Below, piece by piece: positions 53,854-61,105 of a stretch of 64,000 bases of DNA. The notes below the pieces were generated by a model. It had not been told where the DNA came from. It did no database searches and was given only the letters and a program-made list of their open reading frames with translations. Position numbers and translations under genes: made by a program. The stretch is from Chitinophagaceae bacterium (GTDB taxonomy: Bacteria; Bacteroidota; Bacteroidia; Chitinophagales; UBA10324), in NCBI GenBank assembly GCA_016704325.1, contig JADJAG010000007.1, positions 124,001 to 188,000 on the forward strand, written 5' to 3'. Each line of letters opens with the position of its first letter. The stretch's first letter is position 1.

Positions 53854-56800
53854 ATGACGTTGTATAATAAAGTGAATAACATTACCGGTTGGATTATTTT
53901 CGTGATTGCTACCACAGTGTACTGGATGACTGCAGAACCTACCGGCAGCTTTTGGGATTGCGGTGAGTTTATAGGTTGCGCCTATAAACTGCAGGTAGCG
54001 CATTCACCGGGTGCTCCTTTGTTTATCATGGTAGCACATATGTTCACGCTATTAGCAGGCGACCCTTCGAACGTGGCTTTGATGGTAAATTACATGTCAG
54101 GCCTTTTCAGTTCATTAACGATCCTCTTTCTCTTCTGGACGGTTACTGCATTCGCGAAGAAAATATTTAACAAAAAAGAAAATGAAATTTTTGGCGCTGA
54201 TCTGATTGCAATAATCGGTGCAGGTGTGGTAGGTGCACTTTCATACACTTTTGCAGATTCATTTTGGTTTTCCGCGGTGGAAGGTGAGGTTTATGCAATG
54301 TCTTCTTTCTTCACCGCCATCGTATTCTGGTCGATCCTGAAATGGGAAAACGTAGCTGATCAACCTAATGCTGACCGATGGATCGTATTCGGCGGTTACC
54401 TGATCGGATTATCTATTGGTGTTCACTTATTAGGATTGCTGGCTGCACCGGCCATGGTTTTTGTGTATTCATTCAGAAAATTCAAGCCAACCCGCTGGAA
54501 TGTAATCAAGACTGGTGGAGTAGCAGTAGCCATACTAGGCTTCATACAGTATGGAATCATTCCAGGCATACCTACATTGGCAGCTAAACTTGATATTCTT
54601 TTTGTCAACGATTTCGGATTGCCTTTCAATAGCGGTGTATTGTTCCTGTTTACATTGCTGGCTGCATCCGTTGTTTTCGGACTTTGGTATGCAGTAAAGA
54701 AGAACAATCATATCCTGCATACTGCGATCCTAACAGTTCTTTATATAATGATCGGTTATTCCTCGTACCTGATGGTTGTTATTCGTGCAAATGCAAATCC
54801 ATCCATTAATATGAGTGCGCCGAAAGATCCAATAGCGCTGCTTAGTTATCTCAACCGAGAGCAATACGGAGAGCGCCCGCTTGCTTATGGCCACACTTTT
54901 ACCGCTGAACCTATTGCCATTGACCGTGAATCCGGTGAAAAACGTTACTACCGTGGAAAGGATAAGTATGAATTTCTTGACAGAAAGCCTATTCTTAAGT
55001 ATTCGCCTGCTGATGAAATTCCTTTCCCCCGTGTCTGGGACAATGATGATCCTTCCCATGTGCGCTTTTACAGAAACTGGCTCGGTTTACGGGAAGGAGA
55101 GAAGGTAACCATGGGCGATAACCTCAATTTCTTCTTTACCTACCAGGTTGGATTCATGTATATGCGTTACTTCCTCTGGAATTTTTCCGGCAGGCAGGAT
55201 GACGTGCAGGGTGATGGCGACATTCAACACGGAAACTGGATCACCGGCTTTCCATTTATTGATAATGCCATGCTCGGGGATCAGCAGAATTTACCTTACC
55301 CTTTGAATGAAAACAAAGGGAAGAATAAATTCTATTTGTTGCCCTTCATTTTAGGACTGGCCGGTGCGGTGTATCACTTCAGAAAAAGTAAACTGGACGC
55401 ATGGGTAGTTATGCTGCTGTTCTTTTTTACAGGACTTGCTATTGTTATCTACCTGAACCAAACTCCCATGCAGCCACGTGAACGGGATTATGCTTATGCA
55501 GGATCCTTCTATGCTTATACCATTTGGATGGGTCTGGGAGTGCTGGCGCTGTTTGATTACATACGAAGGCGCATGAACCCAAGAAATGCAGCATTGATAG
55601 CTTCTGCTGCCTGTGTATTGGTGCCGGTGATGATGGGCGCAAAAGGCTGGGATGATCATGACCGCAGTAACCGGACTACGGCACGCGATTTCGGGAGAGA
55701 TTACCTTGAATCTTGTGCTCCTAATGCCATTTTGTTTACGCAAGGTGACAACGACACCTATCCTTTATGGTATGCACAGGAAGTGGAAGGCATTCGGGAG
55801 GATATCCGCATCGTAAACCTGAGCCTGTTGGGTGTAGATTGGTATATCGATAATTTGCGGAGGAAGATCAATAAATCAGAAGCAGTGATTATCAGTGTGG
55901 ATAGTTTGAAATACAGGGGCTCTAACCGTGACTATGTCCGTTTTTATGAGAACAAAGCGATTGCACAGGGTCAAGCCTATTCCTTGAATACAATTCTTGA
56001 TTTCATGTTTAATGACGATCCCAGGAATAAGATTGATTACGGTGCAGGTTCCCCTATGAATTACCTTCCTGCAAGAAATATTTTTATTCCTGTTGACAAA
56101 AACCTGGTATTGGCAAACAATGTGGTTCAACCATCAGATACGGCGAAGATTCTTTCCCGTTTAGAATGGAAGCTGAACAAAGGCACTTTGCTGAAGAATG
56201 ATATCATGACGATGGAGATTCTTCGCAGTAACCTCTGGAAAAGGCCCATCTATTTTGCCATTTCAGTATCACCGGAATCGTACCTGGGTTTGAATAACTA
56301 CTTACAGCAGGAAGGGTTGACCTACCGCGTGGTTCCTTATAATGTAGTCAGCGATGATGGTTTGCCCGGTGGCGTGCAAACAGACCTGATGTATGAAAAC
56401 ATGATGAATAAATTTGCATGGGGTGGCGTAGATAAATACCCTGTATATCTCGATGAGAACATACTCCGAATGGTTACCAACCTCAGGAGCAATTTTGCGC
56501 GATTGGCCAGTGGACTGATCAAAGAAGGAAAGAATGAAAAGGCGATTGAAGTCCTGGACAAATGTGCAGAAGTATTGCCTGAAAAGCAGGTGCCGGTTTC
56601 ATTCCTGAACCTTGCCCTGGCAAAGGCGTATTTTGAAGCGGGTGCATTGGATAAAGGCAGCAGCATGCTTGACCGGTTGCTGACTGTATATTCTGATAAA
56701 TTGAGATACTATTCATCACTCCCTACTGACAAGCGCAAATACTTTACATCAGATATCAATGAAGGAGTGTATGTGTTGAATGAAATTACTGAGCTATCAG

Positions 56801-56886
56801 ATAAAAACAGTCAGGCCGATCTGAACAAAAAAGCGCAGGAAGCCTTTCAGCGTTACATGAATTTGTATACGCCGCAGAATAAATAG
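53854..56886 (+). CDS. DUF2723-family multi-pass membrane protein (putative glycosyltransferase)
   Basis: A 1010-residue integral membrane protein. The N-terminal half has about eleven hydrophobic helices and carries the DUF2723 signatures TAEPTGSFWDCGEFIGCAYKL-like text (about 28-47) and HSPGAPLF (50-57), and MQPRERDYAYAGSFYAY (about 542-558). DUF2723 proteins have the GT-C fold of polyprenyl-phosphate-dependent glycosyltransferases, with an acidic residue in an early extracytoplasmic loop (DCGE here). The C-terminal ~350 residues are soluble, containing TQGDNDTYPLWYAQEVEGIR and TPR-like repeats at the end (LIKEGKNEKAIEVLDKCAE). It probably modifies lipids or proteins at the outer face. Donor and acceptor unknown. 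Confidence 0.85.
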   Translation: MTLYNKVNNITGWIIFVIATTVYWMTAEPTGSFWDCGEFIGCAYKLQVAHSPGAPLFIMVAHMFTLLAGDPSNVALMVNYMSGLFSSLTILFLFWTVTAFAKKIFNKKENEIFGADLIAIIGAGVVGALSYTFADSFWFSAVEGEVYAMSSFFTAIVFWSILKWENVADQPNADRWIVFGGYLIGLSIGVHLLGLLAAPAMVFVYSFRKFKPTRWNVIKTGGVAVAILGFIQYGIIPGIPTLAAKLDILFVNDFGLPFNSGVLFLFTLLAASVVFGLWYAVKKNNHILHTAILTVLYIMIGYSSYLMVVIRANANPSINMSAPKDPIALLSYLNREQYGERPLAYGHTFTAEPIAIDRESGEKRYYRGKDKYEFLDRKPILKYSPADEIPFPRVWDNDDPSHVRFYRNWLGLREGEKVTMGDNLNFFFTYQVGFMYMRYFLWNFSGRQDDVQGDGDIQHGNWITGFPFIDNAMLGDQQNLPYPLNENKGKNKFYLLPFILGLAGAVYHFRKSKLDAWVVMLLFFFTGLAIVIYLNQTPMQPRERDYAYAGSFYAYTIWMGLGVLALFDYIRRRMNPRNAALIASAACVLVPVMMGAKGWDDHDRSNRTTARDFGRDYLESCAPNAILFTQGDNDTYPLWYAQEVEGIREDIRIVNLSLLGVDWYIDNLRRKINKSEAVIISVDSLKYRGSNRDYVRFYENKAIAQGQAYSLNTILDFMFNDDPRNKIDYGAGSPMNYLPARNIFIPVDKNLVLANNVVQPSDTAKILSRLEWKLNKGTLLKNDIMTMEILRSNLWKRPIYFAISVSPESYLGLNNYLQQEGLTYRVVPYNVVSDDGLPGGVQTDLMYENMMNKFAWGGVDKYPVYLDENILRMVTNLRSNFARLASGLIKEGKNEKAIEVLDKCAEVLPEKQVPVSFLNLALAKAYFEAGALDKGSSMLDRLLTVYSDKLRYYSSLPTDKRKYFTSDINEGVYVLNEITELSDKNSQADLNKKAQEAFQRYMNLYTPQNK

Positions 56887-56921
56887 AGACCTTTTGGTCG
56901 TATAACAGTAAAGCTTCATGG

Positions 56922-56950
56922 CAGCGGCGCGAAAATTCGCGTCGCTGTTT
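56922..56950 (+). terminator. Probable terminator after the DUF2723 gene
   Basis: CAGCGGCGCGAA and TTCGCGTCGCTG pair as a 12-bp stem with one G-T wobble, followed by TTT. It lies 35 bases beyond the stop codon. Confidence 0.65.
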
Positions 56951-57026
56951 CCTTACATCCTTGCATAATGTTGTCACAAATTCAGGTGCCCGTTTTTTAT
57001 TATGAAATCGTACAAGCTTACTAGCT

Positions 57027-57794
57027 TTGGAAAAACTGCCTAACAGGAATCTTCCGAAAAACCAATTCATTTACGGAATTCATCCGGTAGAAGAGGCATT
57101 ATCGGCCGGCACTACGATAGAACGCATCTTTATTCAAAAAGGGATCCATAAGGAAGGAGTGATGCAAATAGTGCGCATGGCTCAGCAACAAGAAATCCCG
57201 GTGTTGTTTGTTCCCATTGAGAAACTGAATCGCCTGCACCGCAATCACCAGGGTATTGCGGCCGTAGTTTCTCCGGTGCAGTTTTTCAAAACAGATGACA
57301 TTCTTGCACAAGCATATAGTAAGGGAGAAGATCCCCTGCTCATGATTGCCGACCGGATTACGGACGTTCGGAATTTCGGAGCAATTGCGCGCACTGCCCT
57401 TTGCAGTGGTGTGCATGCAATCATTATTCCGCAGACGGAAACTGCAGCCTTAAATGCGGAGGCAGTGAAAGCTTCGGCAGGCGCATTGAACAAAATCGCA
57501 GTATGCCGTGAGAAAAATTTACTGCAGCTCATCAGGCAACTAAAATTGAATGGCATACAGGTAATTGCCGCCGACATGCAGGGCACGAAATATGTATTTG
57601 AGGCAGACCTGAAAATTCCTACCGCAATCATTATGGGATCGGAAGGCGAAGGCATTGCTCCTGACCTGCTCAGGCTTGCTGATGAAATTGTAAAAATTCC
57701 CATGAAAGGAAAGTTTGAATCGTTGAATGTTTCGGTTGCTGCAGGAATGATTTTGTATGAAGTGATGAAACAAAGAATGGAGGCTGTGAAATAA
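57027..57794 (+). CDS. rlmB: 23S rRNA (guanosine-2'-O)-methyltransferase RlmB
   Basis: A SpoU-family (SPOUT) enzyme methylating the 2'-O of G2251 in the peptidyl-transferase centre of 23S rRNA (E. coli numbering). The 255-residue protein has the N-terminal substrate-binding domain (FIYGIHPVEEAL, about 14-25) and the SpoU motifs: DRITDVRNFGAIARTA (motif 1, about 109-124), IMGSEGEGI (motif 2, about 203-211) and ESLNVSVAAGMILYE (motif 3, about 232-246). The only start available upstream is TTG 57027. A bidirectional terminator follows. Symbol assigned by best motif fit; TrmH-like paralogues are the alternative. Confidence 0.88.
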   Translation: MEKLPNRNLPKNQFIYGIHPVEEALSAGTTIERIFIQKGIHKEGVMQIVRMAQQQEIPVLFVPIEKLNRLHRNHQGIAAVVSPVQFFKTDDILAQAYSKGEDPLLMIADRITDVRNFGAIARTALCSGVHAIIIPQTETAALNAEAVKASAGALNKIAVCREKNLLQLIRQLKLNGIQVIAADMQGTKYVFEADLKIPTAIIMGSEGEGIAPDLLRLADEIVKIPMKGKFESLNVSVAAGMILYEVMKQRMEAVK

Positions 57795-57826
57795 AAAAAG
57801 GACATTCAGGTTGAAATGTCCTTTTT
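57795..57826 (+). terminator. Bidirectional terminator between rlmB and the convergent T9SS gene
   Basis: AAAAAGGACATT and AATGTCCTTTTT form a 12-bp stem around CAGGTTGA. A-run before and T-run after mean it works on both strands. Confidence 0.88.
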
Positions 57827-57852
57827 GCATGCAGAGATATTGATTTCCTGTC

Positions 57853-59415
57853 TTATTCTATCACCACCTTTTCAAAGTGTATATCATTCTTCATGGTGAT
57901 TTTCAGAAAGTACAATCCGGATGACATTGCGGGTAGAGATTTTGAAATATAAGAACCTCCTGCCTGCAGGTATTGTTTCCACTCCACCAGCATGGATCCT
58001 GATGTACTTATCAATTCAAATTGTACTTGCTGATTTTCCAGTATGCTTATATGAACTCCGACGTGATCATGCGCCGGATTAGGATAGACCTGAATCGTTT
58101 GCATGTCATCGCTAATTACAGGAACAGAACTGATGAGGGTGCTATCCAGAATAATATTTTCATCGCCTGGCTCATATTCCATCCAGGCCACAAATGCCAG
58201 CATCATTTCATCCGTAGTATGTTCTCCTGCTTGCACATCCTGTGGTGGGTTACTTGGATTATCGGGATTGTTCGAAGTATTATCAAACGACGCTACGGCC
58301 TGAATAGCTGATGGATCAGTGATGTGTACCGGTTTCTGGAAATCATAAAAGCCCTGCCAGTGAAACGACCAGTCGGGAATATTGATGAGTCGCGTTGTGT
58401 CACCATCATCATTGAGCGACCATGCTTTATAGGAAGTGCCGATACGGTGCATGTGCGGAAAAATAGAGAGTACTGAAATATCTCCGTATTGCCATTCAAA
58501 AGATTCATGGAATGTTTTTACTGTATTGGCAGGAATAAATAGGGGGCCATTGGTAAGATCCGTAAAATGACTAAGCATGGCATCTACATTTACCGTGCGG
58601 ATTGTAGTCTGTTCAGGTGTAAATTTCAAATTTACGGTGCTGATATCTGACTGCCCGTTACTGCCCGGTGCATAATGCATCTCTACCCCAAAATCTGCCC
58701 CCGGCGGAATACGGATGCCCATGTTAGATGGCAGGGAAAAGATGCTGCTGCCCGGCGCCCAGGCACCTATGATCACGGAAGCACTATTGAGTGGTCCTAA
58801 TCCAAAACTCTCATAACCGGGAAGCGGATCTCCCAAATCTTTATTGAGGGAATAACTGGTAGGGTCATAAAACAGTACGATGTGATGGACGATAGAACCA
58901 TTGCCAGGCAAGTATTCAATCTTATTGAGGAATTCCTCTGTCGTAAAACCCGATTCAATCACAAATGTACGGTAGTGGTCTTCTTCACCGGGAATGGTGT
59001 AATCAGGTGTCACGAGCGATTTATCAATTGAAGTAAGTTGCGAACCTGTGGGAAAAACTGGCGCAGGTGGTGCTGTGCCGGGATCACCCAAAGGTGTATC
59101 TCCATATACCCACGCTGCAATCGTACTAATTTCTGATTCAGTCAACTGTCGTTCATCCTTAAAATGGGTGTAAGTAGGGTCTGGTTTCCAGGGGGGCATC
59201 AGTTTTGATTCTACCTGCGACTGTATGCCGGCTGAATTGCTTACGGCCTCTTCATAGCTCATCAGGCTGAAAGGTCCGATGCCTCCATCACGGTGGCAAT
59301 TGCTGCAATTGTTGTAAATAATAGTGGCAACATCATCTGACCAGGTGGGCGTTTGTGCATGGAGATAAGAGCAAACTGTTTGCAATAATATCAAAACCGG
59401 GAAAAATCTTTTCAT
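57853..59415 (-). CDS. T9SS-exported copper monooxygenase-like protein with c-type heme site
   Basis: A 520-residue secreted protein. After the signal peptide (VLILLQTVCSYLHA-Q) comes a short cytochrome-like segment with CSNCH (37-41) and LMPPWKPDP. Then two domains like the copper type II ascorbate-dependent monooxygenase (PHM/DBM) fold: VHHIVLF (His pair, about 177) and VEMHYAPG (about 245) fit copper ligands, and FPHMHRIG (about 320) another H-x-H site. The last ~75 residues are a T9SS sorting domain (VYPNPAHDHVGVHI ... GLYFLKITMKND). Whether both copper sites are complete must be checked by alignment. A redox role at the cell surface is inferred. Confidence 0.8.
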   Translation of the reverse strand: MKRFFPVLILLQTVCSYLHAQTPTWSDDVATIIYNNCSNCHRDGGIGPFSLMSYEEAVSNSAGIQSQVESKLMPPWKPDPTYTHFKDERQLTESEISTIAAWVYGDTPLGDPGTAPPAPVFPTGSQLTSIDKSLVTPDYTIPGEEDHYRTFVIESGFTTEEFLNKIEYLPGNGSIVHHIVLFYDPTSYSLNKDLGDPLPGYESFGLGPLNSASVIIGAWAPGSSIFSLPSNMGIRIPPGADFGVEMHYAPGSNGQSDISTVNLKFTPEQTTIRTVNVDAMLSHFTDLTNGPLFIPANTVKTFHESFEWQYGDISVLSIFPHMHRIGTSYKAWSLNDDGDTTRLINIPDWSFHWQGFYDFQKPVHITDPSAIQAVASFDNTSNNPDNPSNPPQDVQAGEHTTDEMMLAFVAWMEYEPGDENIILDSTLISSVPVISDDMQTIQVYPNPAHDHVGVHISILENQQVQFELISTSGSMLVEWKQYLQAGGSYISKSLPAMSSGLYFLKITMKNDIHFEKVVIE

Positions 59416-59558
59416 GGAGTGGTATTGTTTAGTAAGTCGGGAATAAAAGGTGAATTAGTTACAAGGTCGCTGGTGATCCGTCAATCGTTCTCTTTACAAC
59501 GGGAGAATATTGAAAAGTTACTTTTGTCCGGAATGTTTTTTCCAAATGCTATGCAACG

Positions 59559-60503
59559 CTAGGGGGCAGTTACATTCTCCAGCATGTCTTTCGTCATTCC
59601 ATCCAAATCATATTCCGGCTTCCAACCCCAGTCAGCACGTGCTACGGAATCATCGATACTCTCCGGCCAGCTTTCGGCAATCTTCTGCCGGAAATCAGGC
59701 GCATAATCAATACTGAAATCAGTAAGTACTTTTTTTATAGAAGCAGCTTGTTCTTCCGGCGTAAATGAAATAGCGGAAATATTATAAGAGGAACGCACTT
59801 TCACTTTTTCAGCGGGTGCTTCCATCAGTTCAATGGTTCCGCGAATGGCATCGGGCATATACATCATCGGTAATCTTGTGTGTTCAGCAAGAAAACAGGT
59901 GTAGTGGTTATTTTTCTTTGCTTCAAAATAAATGTCGATGGCATAATCTGTAGTGCCGCCGCCACCGGGAGTTTTATAGCTGATGAGTCCGGGATAGCGC
60001 ACACTCCGCACATCAAGATTTCTCTTTTGAAAGTAATAATCGCACCATCTCTCACCGGCTTGTTTGCTGATACCATAAATCGTGTTTGGTTCCATCACCG
60101 TCCACTGTGGTGTATTTTGACGCGGTGTGGTTGGTCCAAATACAGCAATCGTACTTGGCCAGAAAAGCTTCTTCACACCCAGTTCAATACATGCATCGAG
60201 TACCTGACGTAATCCTTTCATATTGACCCTCCACGCAAGCTCAGGATTTTTTTCACCCGTTGCAGAAAGTATAGCTGCCAGGTGATAGATCTGTGTGATA
60301 TTGTATTTCTTCACGGTTTCATACAAACTGGGCTTGTTCAACACATCCAGCCTGATAAACAAGCCGGAGTCCCTGACTTCATTGCCGGGTTCTTTTAAAT
60401 CAGCAGCAATCACATTGCTATAAATTTTTCGAAGCGCCATGGTGAGTTCAGAGCCTATTTGTCCGCAGGCTCCTATCACCAGTATTGTATCAGCAGTATT
60501 CAT
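59559..60503 (-). CDS. NAD-dependent epimerase/dehydratase family, L-threonine dehydrogenase type
   Basis: A 314-residue extended SDR enzyme. N-terminal nucleotide-binding motif GACGQIG (about 11-17), the D-at-end-of-beta2 region AADLKEP, the catalytic Ser-Tyr-Lys (WPSTIAVFGP and YGISK, about 142-146), and the phrases HLAAILSATGEKNPELAW and SVRYPGLISYKT PGGGGTTDYA (split here), which are typical of the SDR-type L-threonine 3-dehydrogenases, not of sugar epimerases. That would convert L-threonine to 2-amino-3-ketobutyrate with NAD. The kbl ligase gene usually associated is not in the window. Confidence 0.88.
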   Translation of the reverse strand: MNTADTILVIGACGQIGSELTMALRKIYSNVIAADLKEPGNEVRDSGLFIRLDVLNKPSLYETVKKYNITQIYHLAAILSATGEKNPELAWRVNMKGLRQVLDACIELGVKKLFWPSTIAVFGPTTPRQNTPQWTVMEPNTIYGISKQAGERWCDYYFQKRNLDVRSVRYPGLISYKTPGGGGTTDYAIDIYFEAKKNNHYTCFLAEHTRLPMMYMPDAIRGTIELMEAPAEKVKVRSSYNISAISFTPEEQAASIKKVLTDFSIDYAPDFRQKIAESWPESIDDSVARADWGWKPEYDLDGMTKDMLENVTAP

Positions 60504-60768
60504 AGAAGTAAGGTAAGGGGTTTAGACAAATGTAAATATTTTGGTCGTGTGCGTTACAATGCTGAAATATATTCAGGGGAGCCAGGCTTTTCGCTGATGC
60601 CTGACAATAAAATAGTTAACCACAGTCAAAAAGAAACGGGCTCAAGAACGCAGAGCATGTTTCATTGTTGAACTGATCGTAAAAAATGTTTCAATTCGGT
60701 AAATTAATTTTGATCGGTTCAACTTCTCCATTTGAATTTCGGGAATCAAGGTCGAAAAGGTAATAGCG
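60504..60768. other. Intergenic region left of the MITE
   Basis: No gene is seen. Its last 8 bases (60761-60768, TAATAGCG) are the left target-site duplication of the element that follows. Confidence 0.4.
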
Positions 60769-61037
60769 GGGTGTACGACAAATTGAATATTGACTTAAGA
60801 CATAGTAACAATCAAAAGTCAAAAGAAAATTGAAAAATCAGATAAAAAAAGTCAACCTATTTCAGTCACGGACAATTGAGTATTGAGTACTTTAGTAAGT
60901 GAGTAAAGTAGCGTAATGATTACAGAATAGCAAGTGATCGGCTATGCCGCAGCAATTTAACCATTTAGCCATTTAACCATTTAACAATTTAACCTACCAA
61001 CCATTGCTTGACAAGATGAACGAACTGTCGTACACCC
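60769..61037. mobile_element. MITE-like element with perfect 12-bp TIRs and 8-bp target duplication
   Basis: Left end GGGTGTACGACA (60769-60780) and right end TGTCGTACACCC (61026-61037) are perfect inverted complements. TAATAGCG is present on both sides (60761-60768 and 61038-61045), a perfect 8-bp duplication. The 269-bp body has no coding capacity; it carries GTGATCGGC-TATGCCGC and an octamer array (CCATTTAG/CCATTTAA/CAATTTAA, about 60957-60993). It is probably a non-autonomous element mobilised by an absent transposase. Confidence 0.85.
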
Positions 61038-61105
61038 TAATAGCGTATACTCCCGGATTCCTTATCAGTTTTTAATTATTTTTACCGCAATACTACCCCT
61101 GAACT

